Shown in pieces: positions 54,919-63,999 of a DNA stretch of 64,000 nucleotides. A program made the position numbers and the translations under genes. The notes under the pieces were generated by a model that searched no databases, was not told the origin of the DNA, and saw nothing but the letters and a program-made list of their open reading frames with translations. The DNA is from an uncultured Erythrobacter sp. (GTDB taxonomy: Bacteria; Pseudomonadota; Alphaproteobacteria; Sphingomonadales; Sphingomonadaceae). Each line of letters opens with the position of its first letter. The first letter of the stretch is position 1. The stretch covers positions 2,783,407-2,847,406 of the forward strand of contig CANMTU010000001.1 in the NCBI GenBank assembly GCA_947501005.1, read 5' to 3'.

Positions 54919-57492
54919 ATGTTTCCCCTGCCGATCTTCCCCGAAGGCGGTCTTGCCAGCTCCGTCATCACGACGGTGTGGGTCGGTGTGTTCGTGCTGT
55001 GCTTCTTCAACCTGCGCTATGGCTGGGTGCTGTCGGGCCTGGTGGTGCCGGGATACATCGTGCCGCTGCTGATCGTGAAGCCGGCGGCGGCGCTGGTCAT
55101 CGTGATCGAGGCGATCCTCGCCTACGCCATTGTCTGGGTGTTTTCCGAGCGCCTCTCGCCCGGCCGCTTCCCCAGCCTGTTCGGGCGGGACCGGTTCATG
55201 GGGCTGATCCTGTCGAGCATTCTGGTGCGGCTGGTCATGGATGGCTGGGCGCTGCCCCAATTCGCCGGCTGGCTGGCGACGAACTACAACCAGGCGCTCG
55301 ACTGGCAGAGCGATCTGCGCAGTTTCGGGCTTGTGGTCGTCTCCCTGCTCGCCAACCAGTTCTGGAAGCCGGGACTGGCACGCGGCTTGTTCGCGATAGT
55401 GGTGGTGACCGGAATCAGCTTCCTCATCGTGCGTTACGGCCTGATGGAGCTGACCAATTTCCGCATGAGCGGGGTGAGCTATCTTTACGAAGGGCTGGCA
55501 AGTTCGATGCTCGCGACGCCCAAGGCCTACATGATCCTCGTGCTGACGGCGATGTATGCCTCGCACATGAACGTGAAATACGGGTGGGACTTTTCCGGCA
55601 TTCTCATTCCCGCGCTGATCGCGCTGCAATGGTATCAGCCGACCAAGATCGTCACCTCCTTCGTCGAGGCGGCGCTGATCTACGCCATCGCCCGGCAGGT
55701 GCTCAAACTGCCGTTCCTGGCCAGCGTGACGATGGAGGGGGCGAACAAGATCCTGCTGTTCTTCAATATCAGCTTCGCCCTCAAGCTGGTGGTCGGCCAT
55801 CTGCTCGTGTGGTCGGGCTGGGACGTGAAGACGACCGATTTCTACGGCTTCGGCTATCTCCTTTCGACGCTGCTGGCGATGAAGGCGCACGACAAGGACA
55901 TCTTTCCCCGGCTGCTGCGATCGACCCTGCAGGTGTCGTTCGTGGGTGCGGCGCTGGGCAACCTTGCCGGGATCGCGCTGGCCGTGCTGGTTCCGGCTGC
56001 GGCGAGCCATGCGTTCGAACGCCGCGGCGGGGGCAGGCCCGGTGGCGATGTCGGTGCCGGGGTCGGTGCCGGCCTGCTGGTGGAGGCCATCGGCGACAGC
56101 AGCCTGCGCCGCCAGACCTATGCTGCTGCGGGGCTGGGCACGGAGGCGGACGACGCATTGCAGCAGATCGTCGCCGCGCTGGAGACCGGGACCGCGTTCC
56201 TGCAGGACGGGTCCAGCTTGGCGGGGGGCGGGTGGCGGGTGACCGGGCTCGGCGGGAACCGCGTCGGCATCGCGCGGGCGGATGGCGCGGGGGCGGATCT
56301 GATCGTGTTCGATGCGCGCGCGCCGCGCGATCTCGCGGTAGTCGTGGATGATGCCGGCGCCCGGGGGCTCGCACTGACGGGCCTCGACCTGCGCGAACGG
56401 CTGGGTGCGCGCTGGCTCGTCCTCACCACGCCCGAGCCGGCGGGCAGCCGCCCCGTGCGCACCGTCCTCGCGGCGTTCCGCGATGCGCGGTCGGGCTTTG
56501 AACTGGCGGTCGCGCAAAGTGAAGGTGATCGGGCGGCGCATTTGCGGCTCGACGGGGGCAGCGCGACCAGCCTCGATCTCGACGCGCTGCGCACTGCGCT
56601 GCCGCAGCTTAGCGTATCGATTCTCGGCGAGCGCGGCGCAGGCGATCCTTCGGCTCGGGCGCAGGCGCGGCTGGAATTGGGCAAGCGGACCGTCGCCAAC
56701 CTGATCGGGGGTAACCCAGCAACGGACACCCAAACCGCCTCCTGCCTCGACCTGCCATCTTATGGCAGCGGGGCCGCGCCCGCCTCGACAGCGGAAAAGT
56801 TGTTCCTGCGGGAACAGGTGGTGCGCCCATTGCTCGACCTGCACGCCGAGCCTGCGGATGAGACGCTTGCCGCCATCCGCCGTCCGGCGCGCCTTGCCGG
56901 GTTCGATGTACGGTCCTGCCGGGTGGGCGAGCGAACCCTGATCGCGTTGATCGGATCGCGCGCCGCAGGGCGGTTCTTCTTCGATCCCGCCGGGCGGCCC
57001 GACCGCCTCGTCATTTCGGCGGCGCGCGCGGATACGCCGGGCGGCAGCCGGGATGGCGGGCAAGGCAATCTGGCGGCGGCGGGCATGGAGCTGGCCGGTG
57101 CCTCGGACGCGGGGGTCTATGCGATTGCCGCGCGCGAACTGGTCTATGACGACGATCAGGGATCGGCCTTCGGCATCGTCGTCCAGACTGGGATCGACCG
57201 GATGGGCGATGCGTCCGGCCTCGTCCTGCAATTGCGTTCCAGGCCGACATTCGAGGATGACTGGATGCCGCGCCATGCGGTCGTCACGCTCGACCGGTTG
57301 ACCGAGGACGCGATGGTCGAGGCGGAGGTGTCGGCCATCGTTCGCGCTGCCGGTTTCGCGCCGGCGGTGGCACGCCGCAGCCGCGAGACCGCAGGTTTCG
57401 AAGCCTTTTCCCAGACCGCGCTGCTCTATCTCAACCACTGGCGCAACAAGCGCTACGCCGTCGTCTTCGTACCCCGCGAGGGAGCGAACTAG
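54919..57492 (+). CDS. membrane protein with two tandem PgsC/CapC-like units and a large C-terminal domain
   Basis: An 857-residue protein. Residues 31-175 look like a complete PgsC/CapC (subunit of the poly-gamma-glutamate synthase): NLRYGWVLSGLVVPGY, then a second half with FGRDRF and LLANQ. Residues 218-355 repeat it: NVKYGWDFSGILIPALI, then LLAMKAH. The two share about the same spacing, pointing to an internal duplication. Residues 375-857 form a predicted cytosolic or periplasmic alpha/beta region, absent from classical CapC (about 150 residues), of no family I know. Strong candidate for the membrane half of an amide-ligase complex with the gene at 59104. Confidence 0.8.
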   Translation: MFPLPIFPEGGLASSVITTVWVGVFVLCFFNLRYGWVLSGLVVPGYIVPLLIVKPAAALVIVIEAILAYAIVWVFSERLSPGRFPSLFGRDRFMGLILSSILVRLVMDGWALPQFAGWLATNYNQALDWQSDLRSFGLVVVSLLANQFWKPGLARGLFAIVVVTGISFLIVRYGLMELTNFRMSGVSYLYEGLASSMLATPKAYMILVLTAMYASHMNVKYGWDFSGILIPALIALQWYQPTKIVTSFVEAALIYAIARQVLKLPFLASVTMEGANKILLFFNISFALKLVVGHLLVWSGWDVKTTDFYGFGYLLSTLLAMKAHDKDIFPRLLRSTLQVSFVGAALGNLAGIALAVLVPAAASHAFERRGGGRPGGDVGAGVGAGLLVEAIGDSSLRRQTYAAAGLGTEADDALQQIVAALETGTAFLQDGSSLAGGGWRVTGLGGNRVGIARADGAGADLIVFDARAPRDLAVVVDDAGARGLALTGLDLRERLGARWLVLTTPEPAGSRPVRTVLAAFRDARSGFELAVAQSEGDRAAHLRLDGGSATSLDLDALRTALPQLSVSILGERGAGDPSARAQARLELGKRTVANLIGGNPATDTQTASCLDLPSYGSGAAPASTAEKLFLREQVVRPLLDLHAEPADETLAAIRRPARLAGFDVRSCRVGERTLIALIGSRAAGRFFFDPAGRPDRLVISAARADTPGGSRDGGQGNLAAAGMELAGASDAGVYAIAARELVYDDDQGSAFGIVVQTGIDRMGDASGLVLQLRSRPTFEDDWMPRHAVVTLDRLTEDAMVEAEVSAIVRAAGFAPAVARRSRETAGFEAFSQTALLYLNHWRNKRYAVVFVPREGAN

Positions 57493-57494
57493 GC

Positions 57495-58259
57495 GTGCGC
57501 CTCACCACCATCGCGAAGGGGGTGGGGGCGGCGGCCCTGTGCCTTGCGGCGGCGGGCGGGGCGTTCGCCCTGCGCGATCTGCGTCCGCTTCTGTCACCAG
57601 ACCGGACGGCGGAGCGCCAGTCGCTCGGCGCGACGACCCGCTCGCTGGTCTACAAGGTGCCGGACGAGGGCGTTCTGCGCTTCGCCCTCTCGCGGCCGAC
57701 CACGCTGGTCCGCATCCTGTCCCAGCCCAATATCGGCGCGCGGTCGTGGGCCTCGCAAAGCGCGTGGGTTTATGGCTACTGCGCGACGATGCGCGACGCG
57801 GACGGGGGCATCGTGTTCCAGCGCGACATCTATTCCCGGGCGCTGCATCCAAGCCGGTTGCGCCCGTTCAAACGCCCGGTGCGCTTCCGCCGCGGATCGC
57901 AGGGCGGCATCGCCCTGCTCGACGAGGCCGTGCTGGAAAGCGATGCCCCGGCCAGCGTGGTGGAGCTGACCGCGCTCGACGCCGATCCGGGTGTCGTCGA
58001 TCTCGACGCACGGGTGTTCGAGCGCCTGCCTTTTATCGGTTCGACGGCGCTGTCCGCCTATCTGCGCCGCTCGCCCGAAGAGCAGGCGCAGCTGTCCCGC
58101 TCGGACGCGTTTCCGCCCGAACTGGTGAGCGATGCGGAACGCGCCGCGCTCATGTCCAACCGCTGGCGCGTGATCGGCCCGGTCGGCATTCCGGGGCGGG
58201 ATTACCGGGTCGATGTGGTTTACGAACGGCCGTATGAGGCTGAAGAGGCGAGACCGTGA
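57495..58259 (+). CDS. exported or membrane-anchored protein of unknown function
   Basis: A 254-residue protein that begins at a GTG 2 bases after the stop of the CapC-like gene. Residues 1-26 look like a signal peptide or N-terminal anchor (AAALCLAAAGGAFALRD). The rest is a predicted beta-rich periplasmic domain with VFQRDIYSRALHP and a FIGSTALSAYLRR segment; no catalytic motif stands out. It overlaps the next gene in GTGA. Its position between CapC-like and CapB-like genes suggests a periplasmic accessory of the polymer system, analogous to CapA/PgsA, but it shows no sequence sign of that family. Confidence 0.65.
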   Translation: MRLTTIAKGVGAAALCLAAAGGAFALRDLRPLLSPDRTAERQSLGATTRSLVYKVPDEGVLRFALSRPTTLVRILSQPNIGARSWASQSAWVYGYCATMRDADGGIVFQRDIYSRALHPSRLRPFKRPVRFRRGSQGGIALLDEAVLESDAPASVVELTALDADPGVVDLDARVFERLPFIGSTALSAYLRRSPEEQAQLSRSDAFPPELVSDAERAALMSNRWRVIGPVGIPGRDYRVDVVYERPYEAEEARP

Positions 58260-59107
58260 AGCCGGCGTCGCGCGCCGCGCGGATCGTCCTCGTGATTGGA
58301 ACAATGTCGATCGTCGCCATCCTCGCCAGTCGCCTGTTGTCGCCGCTCGATCGGGCGCGCGGGTTCCTCGTGCCGAGCGCGCGCGAGGCGGGGCAGGCCC
58401 GGGAGGCCTTCGCCGCGATCCTCACGGACGCCGCCGCGGCCCCGCCGGCGGGACTGCGCCTGACGCAGGGGGAGGACATCCGCGTGCTGGCCGAAGCGGC
58501 CGAGGATTGCCGGGGGCGCGGCACGTATCTGGTCAGAGACAGCGCCGCCGCGCCGCTCGCCATTCTCGCCCCCCATCGCGGGTCGGACCTTGACACGGGC
58601 ACGTTGGCCGCCGCCCTGTTCGACGACGGGATCGGCCGCGCCGCCGCCTGGAACAGCGCGCCCCGGCGCGGAAAAGACACTTGCCCCGGCGGCGATCCCA
58701 CGCGCCATGCGACCCATCATCTCACGGCGTTTTCGCTGGCTTTCGCGCAGACTCATCCGCAGGGCCGGATCGTCCAGCTGCACGGGTTCGACGGGCGCAA
58801 GCGCGACAGTCGCGCCGCGCGACTTGCCGATATCATCGTCAGCGAAGGAAGCGAGACGCCGGGCGAGCGGCTCTACGATCTCGCCGATTGCCTGTCGCGC
58901 AGTCTGCATCCGTGGCGCGTCGCCGTGTATCCGGGCGACGTGCGCGAGTTGGGGGCGCTTCGCAACCGGCAGGGCCGGGCGCTGCGGGAGATCGGCTTCG
59001 CGGGTTTCGCGCATCTCGAAATGGCTCGCCCGGTCCGCCGCGCGCTGGTCGAGGACGCGGACCGGCGGCGCCGGTTCGCCCGCTGCCTGGAAACCGGCCT
59101 CGCATGA
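58256..59107 (+). CDS. membrane-anchored protein resembling M14-type poly-gamma-glutamate hydrolases
   Basis: A 283-residue protein with one N-terminal membrane anchor (about 9-27) and a periplasmic domain. APHRGSDLDTGTLAAAL (H107, D111, T114-T116) resembles the PHGG-x-x-E-x-GT-x-x-x-A metal site of the PghP/M14-like hydrolases; LHGFD supplies a further histidine, H176; and HLEMARPVRRAL near the end gives E255 and R258, like the catalytic glutamate block of these enzymes. The pattern is incomplete, so this is tentative. It would cut or release a glutamate polymer. GTG start overlapping the previous stop; ATGA overlap with the next gene. Confidence 0.55.
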   Translation: MKPASRAARIVLVIGTMSIVAILASRLLSPLDRARGFLVPSAREAGQAREAFAAILTDAAAAPPAGLRLTQGEDIRVLAEAAEDCRGRGTYLVRDSAAAPLAILAPHRGSDLDTGTLAAALFDDGIGRAAAWNSAPRRGKDTCPGGDPTRHATHHLTAFSLAFAQTHPQGRIVQLHGFDGRKRDSRAARLADIIVSEGSETPGERLYDLADCLSRSLHPWRVAVYPGDVRELGALRNRQGRALREIGFAGFAHLEMARPVRRALVEDADRRRRFARCLETGLA

Positions 59108-62100
59108 GCGCATCGCCATTCGAACAGGCCATGGCCCAAGGCTTCGCCGCGCCGATGGTGCCGGTCTATGCCGACATTGTCAGCGAGATCGCCGCGTCCG
59201 GCACCGCCGGGCAGTCCTGGCCCGATTACGTCGCTCTCCTCGCCCGGTTCGCCCGCGCCCAGCTGGCCGAGATCGCGCGGCTCAATGAAGTCGCGGCCCT
59301 GTACCAGACCCGCTACGCGCATGGGGAGCAGGGCGAGGAACGCCGTGCCGCAATCCTCGACCTCGCCGCCAAGCTCGGCGCGGACGAAGCGCGGTTGCGC
59401 AAGGACCGCAAGGCGCTGGCCAAGTGGTTCGACAGCGACGCGGTGCTCGAACGCTACCGCCGGCAGGTCGGGCAGCGCGAACGGGCGCTGGCCTTCGCGG
59501 TGGAGCGGGCCGGTTTCGCAGCCGCCAAGGCCTTGCGGGCGCAGGCTTGCGATGCCCGGCACGCGGTCCTGGCCAAGGATTTCGCCGCCATGCTGGAGGA
59601 AGCGCGCCGCTATCGCGCCGAACCGCGCATCCGCGAAGCGGCCCAGCACGCCCTGCGCCATATCGCGCAGAGCGGCCGCGACCTGTCCGGCGCCCTGTGG
59701 ATCGAACTCGCCCTGCGCGATACGCGGCGCGCCGCGCTCGACTGGCGCGAGACGGCCTCGGCCCAGTGCGCCGCGTTCGATATTCTGGCGGAGTTCTCGT
59801 CCGAGAGCTTCCGCACCATTCTGGGTCGGCGCCTGAGCGAGGATCGCGCCGGCACCCCGCCGCAGCGCCGCGATCCCGGCCTGTTCGTTCGCCGCCACCT
59901 CGCCCGGCTGGTCGCCGGAAAGCTGGCCAGCGATCCCCGACTGGACGACATCCTCGACCGGCTTTCGCTCGATCACGAAGGCTCCGTGCGCCAGGCGGTA
60001 GCCGAAGCCATTCCGTTGATGCCGGGCGACCGCGCCCGGGCGCTGGCCACACGCGCGCGGATCGATGCCGATCCGCAGGTGCGGGCGATGCTGTTCGCCG
60101 ATCCGGTCGCGATGGCACAAGCCTGCGGTCTCACCCAGTATCGCGCCCACCTTATGCGGATCATGTCGCGTGAGAGCGATGAATTCGTGCTGCGGCTGGC
60201 AATGGATGCGGCTTCCCGGCTGTGTTTCCACCTGCGCAACACGGGGCAGGATACGGACTTGCGCGAAACCGGACCGCCATTGCAAGCCGCGCTCCTCGCC
60301 CTGCGCGAGCGGGCCGAGCGGCCGCGATGGCGCCGCTGGGCGGGCGAGGCGCATGAGCGGATCTGGCTGGCCTGCGACGCACAGGCCTGGTCGCTGGCCG
60401 CCGAAATGCGGCTGGCGGCCGCGATCCTGAAGGAAGGGGATAGCCGCCGCCTGCGTCTGCCGGACGCGGACATCATGGTGAACCCGGACATGCTCGGCCG
60501 GGTGATGGCGGTGTTGGCGCAGGATGATTTCGGGCTCGACCTCAGCGAAGGCCACAGCCCCGTACTACAGCGCGGCGACCGGTTGGCGCGGCGGTTGTGG
60601 CGGCTGCTGTTCGAGGGGCGGCAAAGCGCGACCGACAAGCGCCAGGCCTTTCTCCACACGATCGGGCGGACCTATCGCGGCACGCTGTCCGCCCCCTCCG
60701 CCCGGATGGCGGAACTCGCGCCGACCAAGGTGCCGGGCGAACCGCTGTTCCAGGCCGAGGACGGCAATTGGCGCAACTGGCTGCCGCTGCCCGATCATGT
60801 CCTTTCCGCGATCGATCTCGGTCGGGCGATCCGCATTTTCACCAGCGAAGGCGTCACCACGATCACCCCGCCCGGCGGGCTACTCGAGCGGGCGCGCAGC
60901 TATTGGCGCCTGTCGCGCGATTTTGCCGCCGTGGCCGAGCTGCGAAACCGGGCCGGCCATGAATATGCCGCCGCCTTGCGGGCATACGGGGTCGCGCTCG
61001 CCTTCGCGCCGCATGCTTCGGCGTCCCCGGCGGGCGAGGATCGCGGTGTCGCACCCGATCCCAGCGTCACGCGCTTCTTCTCGGTCGGCGCGCCGCTTGC
61101 CGCCGTGCCGGTCTTCTGGACCGAGATCGTCAATTACGCGGCGACCGTCTTCACCAACACGCTGGCGCAGCTCGCCCTGTTTCTGATGCTTGCCTGCCTG
61201 TGGTTCTTCGGACGGCATATCGTGCTGGGCCAGCAGGCGCGGCGGGTGCGCGACGATATCGCGCTCAGCCTGGGGGGCTGGGGCACGCGCGGCAAGTCGG
61301 GGACCGAGCGGTTGAAGGCGGGCCTGATCAACGCGCTCGGCCCGCCGCTCGTCTCCAAGACCACCGGCTGCGAGGCGATGTTCCTGACCGGCGAGGCGTT
61401 CGGCGGCCTGACCGAGATGTTCCTGTTCCGCCCCTACGACAAGGCGACGATCTGGGAGCAGTTCAACCTGATCAAGATCACCCGCCGGTTGGGCGGGCGG
61501 GTGTTCCTGTGGGAATGCATGGGGCTCAACCCGTCCTATGTCCGCGTGCTGCAACGCGACTGGATGCGCGACGATATCGGCACGCTGACCAACACCTATC
61601 CCGATCATGAGGACGTGCAGGGCCCGGCAGGGCGCGACATTCCGGTGGTGATGACCCAGTTCATCCCCGAAAACGCCATCTGCCTGACGACCGAGGAGGA
61701 AATGCTGCCGATCCTGCGCGAAGGCGCGGCGAAGGTGAACACGCGGATGCGCGCGGTCAACTGGCGGCAGGCGGGGTTGATCCACAAGGACCTGCTGGCG
61801 CGCTTCCCGTATGAGGAGCATCCGTACAACATCGCGCTGGTCACCGCGATGGGGGACGAACTGGGCCTCGCACCCGATTTCTGCGTCAAGGAGATGTCGG
61901 ACCGGGTGGTGGCCGATCTCGGCGTGTTGAAGACCTATCCCCGCTCGCGGATCGCGGATCGCACGGTCGAATACGTCATGGGCAATTCGGCCAATGAACG
62001 CTTCGGCGCGATGGGCAATTGGGTGCGCATGGGCTTCGAGGCGCACGACCTGTCGCGCGATCCGGAAATCTACATTTCCACCGTCGTCAACAACCGCGCC

Positions 62101-63261
62101 GACCGGGTGCCGCGCAGCCGGGTGTTCGCGCGCATCCTCGTGACCGACATCTCGGCCGACAGGCATTTCCTGATCGGCTCGAACATCGAGGGATTGCTGG
62201 GCTTCATCGAGGAGGAATGGGCCGATCACGAACGCACGCTCACCCTGGGCGAGGAAGGCAAGGACCCGCTCGACCTGTTTGCCGCCTGGGCGAGGCGGCA
62301 GCGCGTGCCCCTGCACAAGGCGGAGCTGACCGGCCTCCTTGGCGCGATGATCGGGGGCGTCGCCGGAGCGGTCGACCAAGGCGAGGTGGAGCGGGCCGTG
62401 GCAAGCGGCGAGGAACAGGGTCTGTGCGAACGGCTGGCGCCTGGCCGCGCCGAGGCGATCCTCGCGCATTACCGCGAACGCGCCCGCTACCATGCAGAAT
62501 ACGAAAAGTTGCGCGGCGCAATTTCCGCCGCCGCCCACCCGGCCGCGCATGACGGCGCGGTGCGCGCGTTCCTGCGCCGCGTCTTCATGGCCAGGATCGT
62601 GCCGGTGCGCGATTACTACATCAAGGGCGAGCAGATCGTGCGGCTGGTGGCGCAGGCGACCCCGCCCGGCCTCGTCAACCGCATCATGGGGATGCAGAAC
62701 ATCAAGGGGACGGGGCTCGACTTCGTCTATCGCTGGCAGGCCTGGGAAGCGGTCAGCAAGGCTTGCGACCAGGCGCTCGATCCCGACGAGGCGATTGCGG
62801 CGAAAGGAATCGCCCTGCTGACCGGCTTTCAGGAATATGGCCGCCTGAGCGAAGCGCGGGTCCAGGCGACGGTGACGGAATTGCTCCAGCGCGCGAGCCT
62901 GCCGCCGGGCGTCACCGCGGCGCAGATCGAGGCGATACCCGCGCGCCTCGCGGCGCAGATCGCGGCTATACCCGATGCGGCGCTCGGCAATTCGGGTGTG
63001 GGTGCGGGTGCGAGCCGGAAAGGCTGGGGTGAGCGGGCGCGCCTCTATGTCTTGGTCCTGCTGGAAGGCGTGCTCGACGGAGGCGATGCGGTCCGCCGCC
63101 GGCGCAAGGCCGACCGGATCTACGAGGCTTTGATCGCCGAACAGATCAGCAATCCGCGCGCCGCTCTCGAACTCAAGAAACTGACCGCGCGCCAGAAGGG
63201 CGGCTGGCTCGCCAACACCCTGGGCGATACGTTGGGGCGAATGCTGCCGCGCCGGGGGTGA
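59104..63261 (+). CDS. PgsB/CapB-like amide ligase with long N-terminal helical extension
   Basis: A 1385-residue protein. Residues 1-680 are mostly helical, with HEAT-like repeats suggested around 290-420; a transmembrane segment lies at about 686-703; the ligase domain follows. There the P-loop GWGTRGKSG (G727 to S732), WECMGLNP (803-810) and NTYPDHEDVQGP (830-841) match the Mur-ligase-type poly-gamma-glutamate synthase PgsB/CapB, whose normal size is about 400. The extra N-terminal half has no equivalent there. The gene is the last of the operon, translationally coupled by ATGA to the previous one. Predicted to join glutamate (or another amino acid) through side-chain amides in an ATP-dependent way. 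Confidence 0.82.
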   Translation: MSASPFEQAMAQGFAAPMVPVYADIVSEIAASGTAGQSWPDYVALLARFARAQLAEIARLNEVAALYQTRYAHGEQGEERRAAILDLAAKLGADEARLRKDRKALAKWFDSDAVLERYRRQVGQRERALAFAVERAGFAAAKALRAQACDARHAVLAKDFAAMLEEARRYRAEPRIREAAQHALRHIAQSGRDLSGALWIELALRDTRRAALDWRETASAQCAAFDILAEFSSESFRTILGRRLSEDRAGTPPQRRDPGLFVRRHLARLVAGKLASDPRLDDILDRLSLDHEGSVRQAVAEAIPLMPGDRARALATRARIDADPQVRAMLFADPVAMAQACGLTQYRAHLMRIMSRESDEFVLRLAMDAASRLCFHLRNTGQDTDLRETGPPLQAALLALRERAERPRWRRWAGEAHERIWLACDAQAWSLAAEMRLAAAILKEGDSRRLRLPDADIMVNPDMLGRVMAVLAQDDFGLDLSEGHSPVLQRGDRLARRLWRLLFEGRQSATDKRQAFLHTIGRTYRGTLSAPSARMAELAPTKVPGEPLFQAEDGNWRNWLPLPDHVLSAIDLGRAIRIFTSEGVTTITPPGGLLERARSYWRLSRDFAAVAELRNRAGHEYAAALRAYGVALAFAPHASASPAGEDRGVAPDPSVTRFFSVGAPLAAVPVFWTEIVNYAATVFTNTLAQLALFLMLACLWFFGRHIVLGQQARRVRDDIALSLGGWGTRGKSGTERLKAGLINALGPPLVSKTTGCEAMFLTGEAFGGLTEMFLFRPYDKATIWEQFNLIKITRRLGGRVFLWECMGLNPSYVRVLQRDWMRDDIGTLTNTYPDHEDVQGPAGRDIPVVMTQFIPENAICLTTEEEMLPILREGAAKVNTRMRAVNWRQAGLIHKDLLARFPYEEHPYNIALVTAMGDELGLAPDFCVKEMSDRVVADLGVLKTYPRSRIADRTVEYVMGNSANERFGAMGNWVRMGFEAHDLSRDPEIYISTVVNNRADRVPRSRVFARILVTDISADRHFLIGSNIEGLLGFIEEEWADHERTLTLGEEGKDPLDLFAAWARRQRVPLHKAELTGLLGAMIGGVAGAVDQGEVERAVASGEEQGLCERLAPGRAEAILAHYRERARYHAEYEKLRGAISAAAHPAAHDGAVRAFLRRVFMARIVPVRDYYIKGEQIVRLVAQATPPGLVNRIMGMQNIKGTGLDFVYRWQAWEAVSKACDQALDPDEAIAAKGIALLTGFQEYGRLSEARVQATVTELLQRASLPPGVTAAQIEAIPARLAAQIAAIPDAALGNSGVGAGASRKGWGERARLYVLVLLEGVLDGGDAVRRRRKADRIYEALIAEQISNPRAALELKKLTARQKGGWLANTLGDTLGRMLPRRG

Positions 63262-63999
63262 TCAAAAGCGGTAGCCGATGCGCAGGTCGAGATAGGGCGC
63301 GTCGCCCCGATAGCGCGCATCGTTCGACGTCCGGAACTGGTAGGCGGCGCGCAGCCGGGCCTTCAAACCGCTGAGCTTGCCGTAAGCGAGGCCGATTTCG
63401 GGTGCGACATAGCTGTCCTTGCGCCGCGCGGTCGCGAAATCCTGCACCGTAAGCCGTTCGTCGTATTCCCAGCTCTGCCATTCGACCTGCGGGCGCAGGC
63501 GCCACCGTTTCGCCCTGTCGAGCGGCACGCTGTAGCTCGCTCGCGCAATGTAGCGTTCGTAGCCGCGGCGCGAATCCTCGCTGTCGATATCCTCGGCGCG
63601 CAGGTCGAGCCGCGCCCAGTGCCACGATCCGAGGCGATAGGTATAGTCGCCGTCATAGCGCATGCCGTTGCCGGTCGCGGCGGTTGCCGCCTCGTATTCG
63701 CGGGCGCGGTACTGGGCGCTCGCGTGCAGGCGGTGGGGGCGGTTCTCATAGGCGAGGGCGAGGGCGACCGCGTCCTGATCCGTTCGCCGCGCCTCGAGCG
63801 TGGTGATGTCGTCCCAATGGCCGGCTGCCACGGAAAGCGTCACATCCGGGAGGATTTCGCGGGAGATTTCGGCGGCGGCGCGCAGGCTGGTGCGCCTCTC
63901 GCGCTCGTCATCAGTGAATTCGAAGATATCCGCGCCGAGATCGAATTGCACCGCCGTGCGGCCCGTACGCCAGACGAAGCCCGCATCGAACGCGGCCCT
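63262..63999 (-). CDS. outer-membrane beta-barrel protein (C-terminal part)
   Basis: The frame is open to the right edge of the window, so the N-terminus is missing; 245 residues are seen. Alternating hydrophobic strands with aromatic girdles (YQFRTSNDARY, DLRIGYRF) and a C-terminal phenylalanine are the hallmarks of a BAM-assembled outer-membrane barrel. The gene converges on the CapB-like gene with no spacer (TGA next to TCA). A role in export or surface display of the polymer is possible but unproven; many other porins look like this. Confidence 0.72.
   Translation of the reverse strand, partial: RAAFDAGFVWRTGRTAVQFDLGADIFEFTDDERERRTSLRAAAEISREILPDVTLSVAAGHWDDITTLEARRTDQDAVALALAYENRPHRLHASAQYRAREYEAATAATGNGMRYDGDYTYRLGSWHWARLDLRAEDIDSEDSRRGYERYIARASYSVPLDRAKRWRLRPQVEWQSWEYDERLTVQDFATARRKDSYVAPEIGLAYGKLSGLKARLRAAYQFRTSNDARYRGDAPYLDLRIGYRF

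Noticed and set aside
53869-57438. 1189-residue antisense open frame across the CHASE2-like and CapC-like genes
   Set aside because: Composition is R-, H- and Q-rich with no domains, and the plus strand codes recognisable proteins over the same bases; typical mirror frame in GC-rich DNA.
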